Shown here in pieces: positions 22,663 through 31,170 of a stretch of DNA of 35,661 nt; positions within the stretch are counted from its first letter, which is position 1, and each line of letters starts with the position of its first letter. This stretch comes from Angelakisella sp. (GTDB taxonomy: Bacteria; Bacillota; Clostridia; Oscillospirales; Ruminococcaceae), in NCBI GenBank assembly GCA_020024555.1, contig JAHHTQ010000021.1:1-35661 (forward strand). Reading direction: 5' to 3'. The notes beneath the pieces were generated by a model, which saw only the letters and a list, made by a program, of their open reading frames with translations, was not told the DNA's origin and did not search any database. A program made the translations under genes and the position numbers.

Positions 22663-23436
22663 TTATTTAGTTTTTTTATTTAATTTAATAATTTCCTGTG
22701 ATAGTTGAATATATGCCTCTGTTCCTTTTGAACCCCTGTCATAATAAATGATGGGTTTACCGTAACTTGGCGCTTCGGACAGACGGACATTGCGTGGGAT
22801 AACAGTTTTGAAAATTTTGCCTACAAAGAATTTTTTAACTTCTTCTACAACTTGAATGGTTAAATTTAAACGGGCATCAAACATTGTAAGAAGCACACCC
22901 TCAATATTAAGGTCACTGTTATACATACGTTTAACTGTTTTTACAGTATTCATAAGCTGGGACAGTCCTTCAAGCGCATAGTATTCAGGTTGGATAGGAA
23001 TAAGCAAAGAATCGGCGGCTGAAAGAGCATTTACTGTTATAAGACCAAGCGAAGGCGGACAGTCAATAAATATAAAGTCATATTTATCTTTTATTGCCAC
23101 TAACTTTGCACGCAGTCTCATCATACGATTTTCAAGTTCCACTAATTCTATTTCGGCACCTGCAAGAGATATATTACTGGGAACAACATCAACATTTTTG
23201 AATTCGGTTTTTATTGTTGCATCTTTTATGGACGTGTCTCCTATTAAAACATCGTATGAAGAAATAGTAATATTGCGTTTATTAATGCCAAAACCACTTG
23301 TTGCATTTCCCTGTGGGTCAAGGTCAATTAATAGAGTTTTTTTATTATTTGCGCCTACGCCGGCAGTCAGGTTTACAGCCGTTGTTGTTTTGCCGACCCC
23401 GCCTTTTTGATTAGCTATCGCTATTATTTTCCCCAT
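22663..23436 (-). CDS. parA: ParA/Soj chromosome-partitioning ATPase
   Basis: A 257-residue protein with deviant Walker A KGGVGKTT at 11-18 (signature lysine present), LLIDLDPQGNAT, and FIDCPPSLG as Walker B. The absence of an N-terminal HTH marks the chromosomal Soj type. ATP-bound dimers bind DNA non-specifically and position ParB-parS complexes; Soj also tunes DnaA. The ATG follows AGGAGG. A parS site lies 87 bases upstream of the start, so ParB could influence its transcription. Confidence 0.97.
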   Translation of the reverse strand: MGKIIAIANQKGGVGKTTTAVNLTAGVGANNKKTLLIDLDPQGNATSGFGINKRNITISSYDVLIGDTSIKDATIKTEFKNVDVVPSNISLAGAEIELVELENRMMRLRAKLVAIKDKYDFIFIDCPPSLGLITVNALSAADSLLIPIQPEYYALEGLSQLMNTVKTVKRMYNSDLNIEGVLLTMFDARLNLTIQVVEEVKKFFVGKIFKTVIPRNVRLSEAPSYGKPIIYYDRGSKGTEAYIQLSQEIIKLNKKTK

Positions 23437-23522
23437 TTTATTCCTCCTGTGCCAAATAGTTATAACTATAATAAAATGTTACGGTATAATTATATCACAA
23501 AAAAAAAATCTTGCAAATAAAA

Positions 23523-23538
23523 TGTTTCACGTGAAACA
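23523..23538. promoter_or_regulatory. parS site 1
   Basis: TGTTTCACGTGAAACA is an exact match to the 16-bp palindromic parS consensus recognised by ParB/Spo0J. It lies in the intergenic region upstream of parA. Confidence 0.97.
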
Positions 23539-23555
23539 AGATTTTAACAAACAAA

Positions 23556-23597
23556 GAATAAAACTGTTAAAACTTATTAGTTTTAACAGTTTTATTC
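23556..23597. terminator. Terminator of the HAD phosphatase gene
   Basis: An 18-bp perfect stem (23556-23573 with 23580-23597) with a TTATTA loop starts four bases after the stop of the minus-strand HAD gene. A and T runs within the arms allow bidirectional action. Confidence 0.8.
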
Positions 23598-23600
23598 TAC

Positions 23601-24212
23601 TTATATACTTACATTTATTTTGTTGTTTTTTAAAGTTTCAATTAATTTTTTCACATTACCTCTGAAAATGCAACCTTTCATACCAACATTTATTGCGCTT
23701 TCTATATTGATAGGCATATCGTCTATAAAAAAGCATTCGTTTGGCACAAGATTAAATTTATTTAAAAAAGCTATGTAAATTTCTTTTTCCGGTTTTAAAT
23801 AGCCATATTCACTTGAAATAAACAGTCCGTCAAAATATTTAATGGCAGGAATGTTATCTTTATAGTTATGAAAAGTTTTTGCTACATTGGATAGTAAATA
23901 GATATTATACCCATTTTCTTTTAAATTTTTTATTAAAGGCAACATTTCTTCTACTAGTTCCAATTTCTCGTACCATTTTGTAAATACATTTTTGGCAGGC
24001 TCGTGTAGATGTAATGGAAGTCGATCGCAAACACTGTCAATAGCCTGTTCCAGTGAAATACTACCCTTATCTAGTTGTATCCATTCCAAAGACTGAAATA
24101 CTTCATCGTAAAAAGTGGTATGCTCAGAAGTCTCAACATATTTTTGCATATATATTTCAGGACGATATTTTATAAGAACATTTCCCATATCAAATACGAT
24201 ATTTTTAATTAT
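23601..24212 (-). CDS. HAD-IA phosphatase (YihX-like), apparent AUA start
   Basis: A 203-residue protein if started at the ATA ending at 24212. The added residues (M)IKNIVFD bring in the nucleophile D8 of motif I (FDMGNVLI); motif II is LLSNVAK, motif III the Lys in YLKPEKE, motif IV FFIDDMP. The first conventional codon, ATG 24188, begins immediately after D8 and would give a dead enzyme. CTCCTTT at 24222-24228 (AAAGGAG on this strand) is nine bases before ATA; an ATT one codon earlier is the alternative. YihX-type enzymes dephosphorylate alpha-glucose-1-phosphate, and the gene is 30 bases after a phosphohexomutase gene, so a sugar-phosphate role is likely. Confidence 0.82.
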   Translation of the reverse strand: MIKNIVFDMGNVLIKYRPEIYMQKYVETSEHTTFYDEVFQSLEWIQLDKGSISLEQAIDSVCDRLPLHLHEPAKNVFTKWYEKLELVEEMLPLIKNLKENGYNIYLLSNVAKTFHNYKDNIPAIKYFDGLFISSEYGYLKPEKEIYIAFLNKFNLVPNECFFIDDMPINIESAINVGMKGCIFRGNVKKLIETLKNNKINVSI

Positions 24213-24242
24213 AATAAATCACTCCTTTAACCACTAATAATA

Positions 24243-25751
24243 TTATTTGTTAAAAGCTGTTAAATTTAATTTATTGTATTGTTTCATAAATTCATATAGT
24301 TCGTCTCTTATAATTTTTGCGCCGCCAACAGAATCACTTTCAATATTAATCGGAATTTGTGGATCGTGTAGTGACATTCTTACCAAAAACCAACCGTTAC
24401 CCTCTTTTACAGTTGCGCGAAATCCCTCGTGATTGTCATTTGCGGGTATCCAGTTTTCTTTGGCTTTTGCATATTCAATTAAATCAGAAAGTACTTGCTG
24501 ACCGTATGATTTAAAGTCTTCCACTTCTATTTTCAGACGTAGTTCTTCTGCTTCTTTTGGTTCACTAAGTTTATTTAACAGCTCTGTTATTGTTGTGTTT
24601 TCTTCACGAAGTTTATATAGTTTAATTATAATTTTTGCAGAAAGATATGCGCCGTCATCAAGGAAATAATTTTCTTTTAATGCGCCATGTCCCGATGTTT
24701 CTATTGCAAGAGGTGTTTCAATACCTTCTTTATTAAGTCTTATAGCCTCATTGATTACGTTTTTGTATCCACGCATATAGCGGTGATGTTTACAACCAAG
24801 TCTATCTTCAATATATGTTTTTAGATGTGAAGAAGTAACAGAATCAGTAACAATAGTGCAACCTTTGTTGTTTTCGGAAACTATTTCTGACATTAGAGCA
24901 ATAAACCTGTTTCTTGAAAGTTCGTTGCCCTCACTGTCAACTGCGCCTGCCCTGTCAACATCTGTATCAAATATTATACCAAGATCGCATTTGCCATGTA
25001 AAACAGCTTCTTTAATAGATTTCATAGCTTCTTTGTTTTCAGGATTAGGAATATGGTTAGGAAAATTTCCGTCAGGATTCAAAAATCTACTGAATTTTGT
25101 TTCTGCGCCAAGTGGTATAAGAACATCGTTTACAAAAAATCCGCCTGCTCCGTTACCGGCATCTACCGCAATATTAAAGCCGATAAGCGGTTTTTCATAG
25201 TTGTTTTTACTGTTAATACCTTTTTGTATAACTTCTCTTAAATGTTTTGCATAGGCTGTCATAAGATGGCATGGCTTAATAAAGTCTTGTTTTGCTGTAC
25301 AATTTGTCTCTTTTGTATTTGCAAGTATTTCTTCGATATCTTCATGTTCCAGTCCGCCGTCTTTTGTAAAAAATTTTAGACCATTACGATTAAAAGGAAG
25401 ATGACTGGCTGTAAGCATAATACTACCGTCAAACATAAATTCGTCAAGAACAGTTGACATAAACATAGCAGGAGTAGAAGCCAGTCCGCAGTCATATACT
25501 GTAATATTTAAGGAGGAAAGAGCTTTTGTTACACCCTCTTTCAGTGCCTCCCCACTTAGACGAGAATCATTACCAACCGCTATTTTAAGTTCTGATATGT
25601 TTTTGTTTAATTTATTTGCAAGCCATTGCGCATAGCTATATGCTATATCGCAGGCTATTTGGGGAGTTAAATTTACTTTTTCGCCATCTACGCCATCTAA
25701 TGCAATACCTCGAACGTCACTGCCGTTTTGCAATTTTTTATAATCAGTCAT
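24243..25751 (-). CDS. Phosphoglucomutase / phosphomannomutase (alpha-D-phosphohexomutase)
   Basis: A 502-residue protein from the ATG at 25751, chosen because AAGGAG precedes it; a more upstream ATG adds ten residues and lacks a ribosome site. The catalytic serine is in TASHLPFNRNGLKFF, the metal loop is DTDVDRAG (DGDxDR in most relatives), the sugar-binding loop is around ETSGHGALKENY, and the phosphate-binding domain ends the protein. The enzyme interconverts hexose-1- and 6-phosphates for glycogen or envelope sugars; which hexose cannot be told. It is followed by the HAD phosphatase gene in the same transcript. Confidence 0.9.
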   Translation of the reverse strand: MTDYKKLQNGSDVRGIALDGVDGEKVNLTPQIACDIAYSYAQWLANKLNKNISELKIAVGNDSRLSGEALKEGVTKALSSLNITVYDCGLASTPAMFMSTVLDEFMFDGSIMLTASHLPFNRNGLKFFTKDGGLEHEDIEEILANTKETNCTAKQDFIKPCHLMTAYAKHLREVIQKGINSKNNYEKPLIGFNIAVDAGNGAGGFFVNDVLIPLGAETKFSRFLNPDGNFPNHIPNPENKEAMKSIKEAVLHGKCDLGIIFDTDVDRAGAVDSEGNELSRNRFIALMSEIVSENNKGCTIVTDSVTSSHLKTYIEDRLGCKHHRYMRGYKNVINEAIRLNKEGIETPLAIETSGHGALKENYFLDDGAYLSAKIIIKLYKLREENTTITELLNKLSEPKEAEELRLKIEVEDFKSYGQQVLSDLIEYAKAKENWIPANDNHEGFRATVKEGNGWFLVRMSLHDPQIPINIESDSVGGAKIIRDELYEFMKQYNKLNLTAFNK

Positions 25752-25780
25752 TGTTAAAATTCTCCTTATGTATTTATTCA

Positions 25781-25829
25781 AAAAAGCAAGATTTCCGAAC
25801 TTTTTTGTTTTGGAATATCTTGCTTTTTA
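25781..25829 (-). terminator. Terminator of fakA
   Basis: AAAAAGCAAGAT (25781-25792) pairs with ATCTTGCTTTTT (25817-25828) with additional CC/GG pairing. On the minus strand it lies 11 bases after the fakA stop and ends with a T-rich arm. Confidence 0.8.
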
Positions 25830-25839
25830 TTTTTAAAAA

Positions 25840-27495
25840 TTATTCTACTGAAATTGTTAGGTAATATACAGGTTGACCACCGTTTACCAGTGAACAATCA
25901 ATATTACTCGGTAATTTTTCGTTAATAGCTGATTCTATTTCAGCGGCTTGTTCGTCTGTTACATCTTCACCGTAGATAAGGGTTACAAAGCTACTGTCTT
26001 TCTTTAATAGCGCTTTTGTAAGTTTAACGGCGCATTTGACAAGGTCTGTTTCTGTAAAGCTCACTTTACCGTTTTCCAGCGCGAGTAATTCACCTTTTTT
26101 GATTTTGTGTCCATCGTAGTCACTGTCGCGGGCGGCAAATGTAATTTGACCTGTTCCAACATTATCAATAGCATTCTTCATATTGATAGTATTTGTGTCC
26201 ATATCCGCATCAGGGTCAAAGTTAAGCATTGCGCTAAGTCCTTGTGGAATAGTACGCGTAGGAATTACCACAACATTTCTTGTTGTAAGTTTTATTGCTT
26301 GTTCGCTTGACATAATAATATTTTTGTTATTTGGTAAAACAAAAACGTTTTGCGAGGGACAAGCTTCTATCGCTGTCAAAATATCAGATGTAGACGGATT
26401 CATAGTTTGACCACCGCTGACAATATGCGTTGCGCCTAGGTCTGTGAATAGATTTTCCACACCGCTACCTGCCGCAACAGCAACAAAGCTAAACGGAACA
26501 TCAGGATCAACAGGTACTTGCTTTAATGATTCTGCTTTCTTTTGTTTTTGTCTGTCCGCAAATTGCTCACGCATATTTTCTATTTTCATTTTTGTAAGCA
26601 TACCGAATTTTAGAGCTTCTTGCAATGCAAGTCCGGGGTCATTTGTATGAACATGACATTTAATAATATCATCATCATCAACCGCAACAACACTGTCACC
26701 GATTGATTCTAAGTATGCACGTAGTAAAAGTGGATCTTTTTCGTGTTCTTTATCTTTTAGAACAATAAATTCTGTGCAGTAGCCAAAAACAATTTCGCCA
26801 CCGTCAAATTCATCAATAAATTCAATATCTTCAACTTTTACATTTTGTGTGGCAGTAGTATCGTTACCCTCTACTGCTATTATACCATTACCGTTAAATA
26901 CGCTTTGCATACCTTTATATATACAGCATATACCCGCGCCACCGGCATCAACGACACCTGCTTTTTTTAGAACAGGTAACATTTCCGGAGTTTCCGCAAG
27001 TGTTTTTTCGGCTTGTTCAAGCATAAAATTCCATGCTTCTGTTGTTGACATATTGCTTGTATCCGCATTTGTCAAATTTTCCGATGCAATACGGGCAACG
27101 GTAAGCATTGTTCCCTCTGTTGGTTTCATAACGGCTTTGTATGCAGCTGCCACACCAAGAGATAGGGCATACTTTAAGTCTTCTACTGTTGCGGTTTCTT
27201 TGTCTTTCAGACCTTTACTGAATCCACGAAATAGCAGAGAAGTAATAACACCGCTGTTTCCCCTTGCTCCGCGCAGTAGCGCTGATGATGTTTTGTGGGC
27301 AACTTCGGCTACTGTCAAATTATCCGGCAAAGTCAAAAGTTCTGTCTTTGCGGCATTCATAGTCATACTCATATTTGTACCTGTGTCACCGTCCGGAACA
27401 GGAAATACGTTAAGGGCATCTACGCGTTGTCTTTCGTTATATATATTATTTGCACCGGAGATTATAGCATCTCTCAATAGTTTTCCATTTATCAA
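25840..27495 (-). CDS. fakA: FakA fatty acid kinase ATP-binding subunit (DAK2 domain, YloV)
   Basis: A 551-residue protein with a TTG start behind AAAGGAGAGA. The N-terminal DAK2 kinase domain (1-200) has VFPVPDGDTGTNM and the LLRGARGNSGVI glycine loop. Middle and C-terminal domains follow, with HVHTNDPG and a VAAGSGVENLF segment. FakA phosphorylates fatty acids held by a DegV-type FakB partner, feeding exogenous fatty acids to phospholipid synthesis. No fakB gene is in the window. The order asp23-fakA on one strand is conserved in Firmicutes (yloU-yloV). Confidence 0.93.
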   Translation of the reverse strand: MINGKLLRDAIISGANNIYNERQRVDALNVFPVPDGDTGTNMSMTMNAAKTELLTLPDNLTVAEVAHKTSSALLRGARGNSGVITSLLFRGFSKGLKDKETATVEDLKYALSLGVAAAYKAVMKPTEGTMLTVARIASENLTNADTSNMSTTEAWNFMLEQAEKTLAETPEMLPVLKKAGVVDAGGAGICCIYKGMQSVFNGNGIIAVEGNDTTATQNVKVEDIEFIDEFDGGEIVFGYCTEFIVLKDKEHEKDPLLLRAYLESIGDSVVAVDDDDIIKCHVHTNDPGLALQEALKFGMLTKMKIENMREQFADRQKQKKAESLKQVPVDPDVPFSFVAVAAGSGVENLFTDLGATHIVSGGQTMNPSTSDILTAIEACPSQNVFVLPNNKNIIMSSEQAIKLTTRNVVVIPTRTIPQGLSAMLNFDPDADMDTNTINMKNAIDNVGTGQITFAARDSDYDGHKIKKGELLALENGKVSFTETDLVKCAVKLTKALLKKDSSFVTLIYGEDVTDEQAAEIESAINEKLPSNIDCSLVNGGQPVYYLTISVE

Positions 27496-27566
27496 AATTC
27501 AATCTCTCCTTTAATACCGCAATCTAAGGGTATTTAAAATTTTCTTTTTAGAAACCATTATATTTA

Positions 27567-27593
27567 ATCCTTTACTGTTTTTGGTTAAAGGAT
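27567..27593 (-). terminator. Hairpin between asp23 and fakA
   Basis: ATCCTTTA (27567-27574) pairs with TAAAGGAT (27586-27593), with further TTTAA/TTAAA pairing outside. It lacks a T run, so it may only modulate the step from asp23 to fakA. Confidence 0.4.
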
Positions 27594-27613
27594 ATTAAAC
27601 ATATAAGTTTTCA

Positions 27614-27967
27614 TTATTCAGCTGATGTCATAGCGTCAATAAATACATTTACTTTGCCTACTTCAAAACCAGTATTTTCTTCGACTGTATAACGAACTTT
27701 GTGTACAATGCTTTTTACAATGGCTTCAATATTGATTCCGAAAGTAACAGCTATGTGCAAGTCAACAATTAATTTTCCGTTTGAAGTATGAACTTTTACA
27801 CCATTATTGAAAAATTTATGTTTGCTTACATAGTTGCACATTCCGTTATATGGAGAATCAACCATTCCGGAAACACCAAAACATTCCGATGTTGCTTTGC
27901 TAATTAATTGTGCAAAATATTTTTGAGAAACCTCAACAGTACCTTGTGTATTTTGAAAACCTATCAT
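27614..27967 (-). CDS. yloU: Asp23/Gls24 family envelope stress protein (YloU)
   Basis: A 117-residue protein of the Asp23 family: GTVEVSQKYFAQLISKATSECFGVSGM at the N-terminus, a central beta region KLIVDLHIAVTFGINIEAI, and VRYTVEENTGFEVGKVNVFID at the C-terminus. Members are abundant membrane-associated envelope proteins; their molecular function is unclear. The ATG follows AAGGAGG. It is encoded directly upstream of fakA, the usual partner. Confidence 0.93.
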   Translation of the reverse strand: MIGFQNTQGTVEVSQKYFAQLISKATSECFGVSGMVDSPYNGMCNYVSKHKFFNNGVKVHTSNGKLIVDLHIAVTFGINIEAIVKSIVHKVRYTVEENTGFEVGKVNVFIDAMTSAE

Positions 27968-27998
27968 AAATTATACCTCCTTATGTTCATTTATTATA

Positions 27999-29492
27999 TT
28001 ACCAGTTTTCTATATTATAAAATATATCTTGCTCAGTTGCAACTATATTTGCAGAAAAATCACGTGAATAGCACAGCGCTCCACGTCTAAATACCAGTGG
28101 TATTACCGGCAGTTCTTCTGTAAAGGTTAATTTAAATTGTTCTTCATTATCTTTGATTGATTTCATTTCTCTGTAAGAGTTTATAATATTTGGATAAAAT
28201 GTGGAATAGTCAATATTTTTGTTTGATAATAATTGTGTTAAGTCATTATTTGGAGATAATTTCATCTCAGCTACATATATTCCATAATTACCGTTATTGA
28301 TATTATTTATATATTCGTTATATGAAACTTTGCGTAGCGTTGATTCAAAACCCATATTTGTAAGAGTTTTTTGCAAATATTCACCTATAACAGTTTTGTC
28401 CAAACTCTCTTTATTAATCAATATATCTATTGTAACATATTTATCGTTAAAAATCCATCTGTTATTTTCGTTTTTTCTGTATCCCTGTTTTAGTAAGGCT
28501 TCTTCCAAATTAAACAAATTATAAATATCTTTATTATAGTTATCTGTTTTGATTGGGAAAAAAGTTGGTTTGGCAAATCCTGTATAGGCTGTACGTGATA
28601 TCATTTCTCTATCGATATTCATACTTATTAATTTTCGAATATCGTCATTGACCACATAAGGATTGACGCCTAAATAGATTAAATTGCTAATCGGAATTTG
28701 TTTATATCCTATTCCGACACCTAAATTAAATTTTGATTGCAAATCACTGTACATAACATCAATGCTGTTATCCATTAATGCAAAACTTAAAGTTTCTTCA
28801 TTAACAGTTGGAACAAGTTCTATTTCTTTTATAGTTTTAACTTTTCTGTGTGTAGTGGTTGATGCAATTAATTTTTTTTGAGTGGAGTCAAGAACAAATC
28901 TGCCTGACCCTATCGGTAATTCTTTACTTGAACTTTGTTTTACAATCGGAAATGTTAAGCATTTTGAAAAATATACATCGGGTTCTTTTAAGTAAACTTT
29001 AAATGTATTTTCACTTATTTTTTCAATATTGTCTATATTGTTTAATGGAGGTCCATAATATTTATGTTCTCTTGCAAGGTTAAATGAATATAGAACGTCA
29101 TCTACTGTGATACTTGACCCATCGCTGAATTTCTGTTCAGTATCTATTGCAATCAAATGTCCATCTTGCAGTTTTGTAATACTTATTGCAATTAGAGGAA
29201 TAGGATTATCTGCTGTGTCAAGGATAAACAGTGAATCGTATATAAGCGTATTTAAAATGAAATTGTGTAAAGTCTCCGATTTATATGGATTTAAAGTATC
29301 ATTTTCATAATATGGAATTTTAATTTTATCAATATTTTTATTGGTCTCAATTTTGTTTGATGTTGATGATTCTATATTATTATTGTGAATATCATTTTTT
29401 TCCACTTTTAAAATTGTATTGCCACAGCCTGAAAAAATCATTGAAAGTATTACAATAAAAATAAAAAAAATCGTTGTTTTGCTTTTTCTCAC
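27999..29492 (-). CDS. ABC transporter solute-binding lipoprotein, peptide/nickel family (SBP_bac_5)
   Basis: A 497-residue protein from GTG 29492, five bases after CGGAGGAAA. The N-terminus is a lipoprotein signal (RKSKTTIFFIFIVILSMIFS, then GC) with lipid-modified C23. The mature part has the family-5 pattern: NPYKSETLHNFILNTLIYDSL, a KFSDGSSITVDDVLYSF motif and repeated strand-helix units. A 12-codon extension to ATG 29528 would translate the parS site and has no ribosome site, so it is rejected. No permease or ATPase gene is adjacent, so the protein is an orphan or shares a transporter encoded elsewhere. Its substrate (peptide, nickel or other) is unknown. Confidence 0.88.
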   Translation of the reverse strand: MRKSKTTIFFIFIVILSMIFSGCGNTILKVEKNDIHNNNIESSTSNKIETNKNIDKIKIPYYENDTLNPYKSETLHNFILNTLIYDSLFILDTADNPIPLIAISITKLQDGHLIAIDTEQKFSDGSSITVDDVLYSFNLAREHKYYGPPLNNIDNIEKISENTFKVYLKEPDVYFSKCLTFPIVKQSSSKELPIGSGRFVLDSTQKKLIASTTTHRKVKTIKEIELVPTVNEETLSFALMDNSIDVMYSDLQSKFNLGVGIGYKQIPISNLIYLGVNPYVVNDDIRKLISMNIDREMISRTAYTGFAKPTFFPIKTDNYNKDIYNLFNLEEALLKQGYRKNENNRWIFNDKYVTIDILINKESLDKTVIGEYLQKTLTNMGFESTLRKVSYNEYINNINNGNYGIYVAEMKLSPNNDLTQLLSNKNIDYSTFYPNIINSYREMKSIKDNEEQFKLTFTEELPVIPLVFRRGALCYSRDFSANIVATEQDIFYNIENW

Positions 29493-29508
29493 ATTTTCCT
29501 CCGATAAT

Positions 29509-29524
29509 TGTTTCACGTGAAACA
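29509..29524. promoter_or_regulatory. parS site 2
   Basis: A second exact TGTTTCACGTGAAACA, immediately after the trmL stop codon and 17 bases before the lipoprotein start, almost 6 kb from site 1. Confidence 0.97.
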
Positions 29525-30028
29525 TCATTTATCCCATTTGTATTTATGCAGTTCTCCGAAATTTTGAAGTTTTGGAAAATTCCATTGGCGTAAAACCTCG
29601 TATGTTCCAATAGCTACTGTATTTGATAGATTTAAACTTCGCAAACCATATTTCATAGGCATTCTTACACAGGTACTTTCATTTTGAAGCAACAGTTCTT
29701 CCGGTAGCCCCATATCTTCTCTGCCAAACATAAGATATACTTGGTTTGGATATTTCACATCAGAATAAATATGTTTTGCTTTTGTTGTAAAGTAATATAC
29801 TGTTATATCAGAATTTTTTTTGTAGAAGTCATCTAGATTGTCATAATAGCTTATATCCAAATAGTCCCAATAATCAAGTCCTGCTCTTTTTAAGTGTTTA
29901 TCATCGATTGTAAATCCAAAAGGTTTTACAAGATGAAGTCGCGCGCCTGTGGCAGCGCATGTTCTTGCTATATTACCTACATTTTGAGGTATACGTGGCT
30001 CTACAAGTACTATATTTATTATATCCAT
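29525..30028 (-). CDS. trmL: tRNA (cytidine/uridine-34 2'-O)-methyltransferase TrmL
   Basis: A 167-residue SPOUT methyltransferase. Motifs: VEPRIPQNVGNIARTCAATGARLHLV at the start, LMFGREDMGLPEELL, and the knotted SAM site RMPMKYGLRSLNLSNTVAIGTYEVLRQ. It methylates the ribose of the wobble base in tRNA-Leu species. The ATG lacks a strong ribosome site (AGAGGAT). It is transcribed divergently from ymdB, and its stop abuts a parS. Confidence 0.95.
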   Translation of the reverse strand: MDIINIVLVEPRIPQNVGNIARTCAATGARLHLVKPFGFTIDDKHLKRAGLDYWDYLDISYYDNLDDFYKKNSDITVYYFTTKAKHIYSDVKYPNQVYLMFGREDMGLPEELLLQNESTCVRMPMKYGLRSLNLSNTVAIGTYEVLRQWNFPKLQNFGELHKYKWDK

Positions 30029-30176
30029 ATAATCCTCTGTTTATTTTAAATTTTTATTACATAATTATAAAAGTAATTCATAACAAATAGTAACATATTT
30101 TAATGTTACTTTCAAGTATAATACCAATTGTTAATATTTTTTATATAATTAATTGATAAAAAGCTTATATTTTTAC

Positions 30177-30205
30177 TTGTACAAGGCAAAAGTATAGGTT
30201 ATAAT
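30177..30205 (+). promoter_or_regulatory. ymdB promoter
   Basis: TTGTAC (30177-30182), 17 bases and TATAAT (30200-30205), about 42 bases before the ATG. Confidence 0.75.
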
Positions 30206-30246
30206 AATAAATTGTATTACTATTTTAAAGTTTGAAGGGGAACAAA

Positions 30247-31020
30247 ATGAATATACTTGTAATAGGTGATGTGGTTGGTAATAATGGTACAAATTTTTTA
30301 TGTGAAAATTTGAGAAAAGTAAAAAACAAATATAATATAGATTTTACAGTAGTAAACGGGGAAAATTCGGCAGAAGGGAATGGCATTTTGCCAAATTCGG
30401 CAGAAAAAATTTTTGGTGCGGGCGCAGATATAATAACGCTTGGAAATCATGGTTTGCGTAGACGGGAGATATATGAATATTTAGATGAAAATGAGTATAT
30501 TTGCAGACCTTGTAATTTTCATAAAAGCGCGGCCGGCAGAGGATATTGTATATACGACACACCGTCAAAACCCAAAATAGCTGTAATCAACTTATGCGGT
30601 ATGACAAATATTGAAGGGGCTTTTGAAAACCCGTTTTCCGCAATTAATAGTTTATTGCCTAAAATAGATGCAAAAATAATATTGGTTGATTTTCACGCAG
30701 AGGCAACCAGTGAAAAACTGTGTATGGGATATATGTTGGACGGCAAGGTAACGGCGGTATACGGAACGCATACGCATATACAGACGGCAGACGAGAGAAT
30801 ACTTCCAAAACAAACGGCTTATATAACAGATATCGGTATGTGTGGCAGCTTTAATTCTTCCCTTGGCGTAACTTTTGAAAGCGCGTTAAAACGTTTTACA
30901 ACAAATTTACCGACAAGATTTGAGAGCGATAACGGAAATGTGCGAATGAGTGGCGCTGTTATAAACATTGATGATAAAACATATAAGGCAACAAAAATTG
31001 AAAGAATAAATATAGAATAG
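30247..31020 (+). CDS. ymdB: YmdB-family metallophosphoesterase
   Basis: A 257-residue protein from ATG 30247 behind GAAGGGGA. Metal ligands of the family are visible: D8 (GDVVG), E39-N40 (NGEN), N67-H68 (LGNH), a later VDFHAEATSEK and GTHTHIQTAD. In Bacillus the homologue hydrolyses 2',3'-cyclic nucleotides and affects biofilm and motility switching. The usual GNHxWD motif reads GNHGLRR here, a small deviation. In many Firmicutes the gene follows rny; here it is alone with its own promoter and terminator. Confidence 0.93.
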   Translation: MNILVIGDVVGNNGTNFLCENLRKVKNKYNIDFTVVNGENSAEGNGILPNSAEKIFGAGADIITLGNHGLRRREIYEYLDENEYICRPCNFHKSAAGRGYCIYDTPSKPKIAVINLCGMTNIEGAFENPFSAINSLLPKIDAKIILVDFHAEATSEKLCMGYMLDGKVTAVYGTHTHIQTADERILPKQTAYITDIGMCGSFNSSLGVTFESALKRFTTNLPTRFESDNGNVRMSGAVINIDDKTYKATKIERINIE

Positions 31021-31027
31021 TATATAA

Positions 31028-31070
31028 ACCAGAGACTTTTTAAAGTAAATAAAGTCTTTGGTTTTCTTTG
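31028..31070 (+). terminator. ymdB terminator
   Basis: ACCAGAGACTTT (31028-31039) pairs with AAAGTCTTTGGT (31051-31062, one G-U) followed by TTTCTTT. Confidence 0.85.
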
Positions 31071-31088
31071 TAATATAATAAAGGAAAG

Positions 31089-31117
31089 TTGTAAATAGAA
31101 GTAAATAGTGATACAAT
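31089..31117 (+). promoter_or_regulatory. znuCB promoter
   Basis: TTGTAA (31089-31094), a 17-base spacer and TACAAT (31112-31117), 54 bases before the znuC start. No clear Zur box is seen over it. Confidence 0.65.
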
Positions 31118-31170
31118 ATTTATTTATATTGGTATAAAGCTTTAATAATATAAAAAAAGAGGGAGAAAAG

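Noticed and set aside
29493..29528. N-terminal extension of the solute-binding lipoprotein to ATG 29528
   Set aside because: It would translate the parS site, has no Shine-Dalgarno, and puts the signal peptide after an unlikely 12-residue head; GTG 29492 has a good site.
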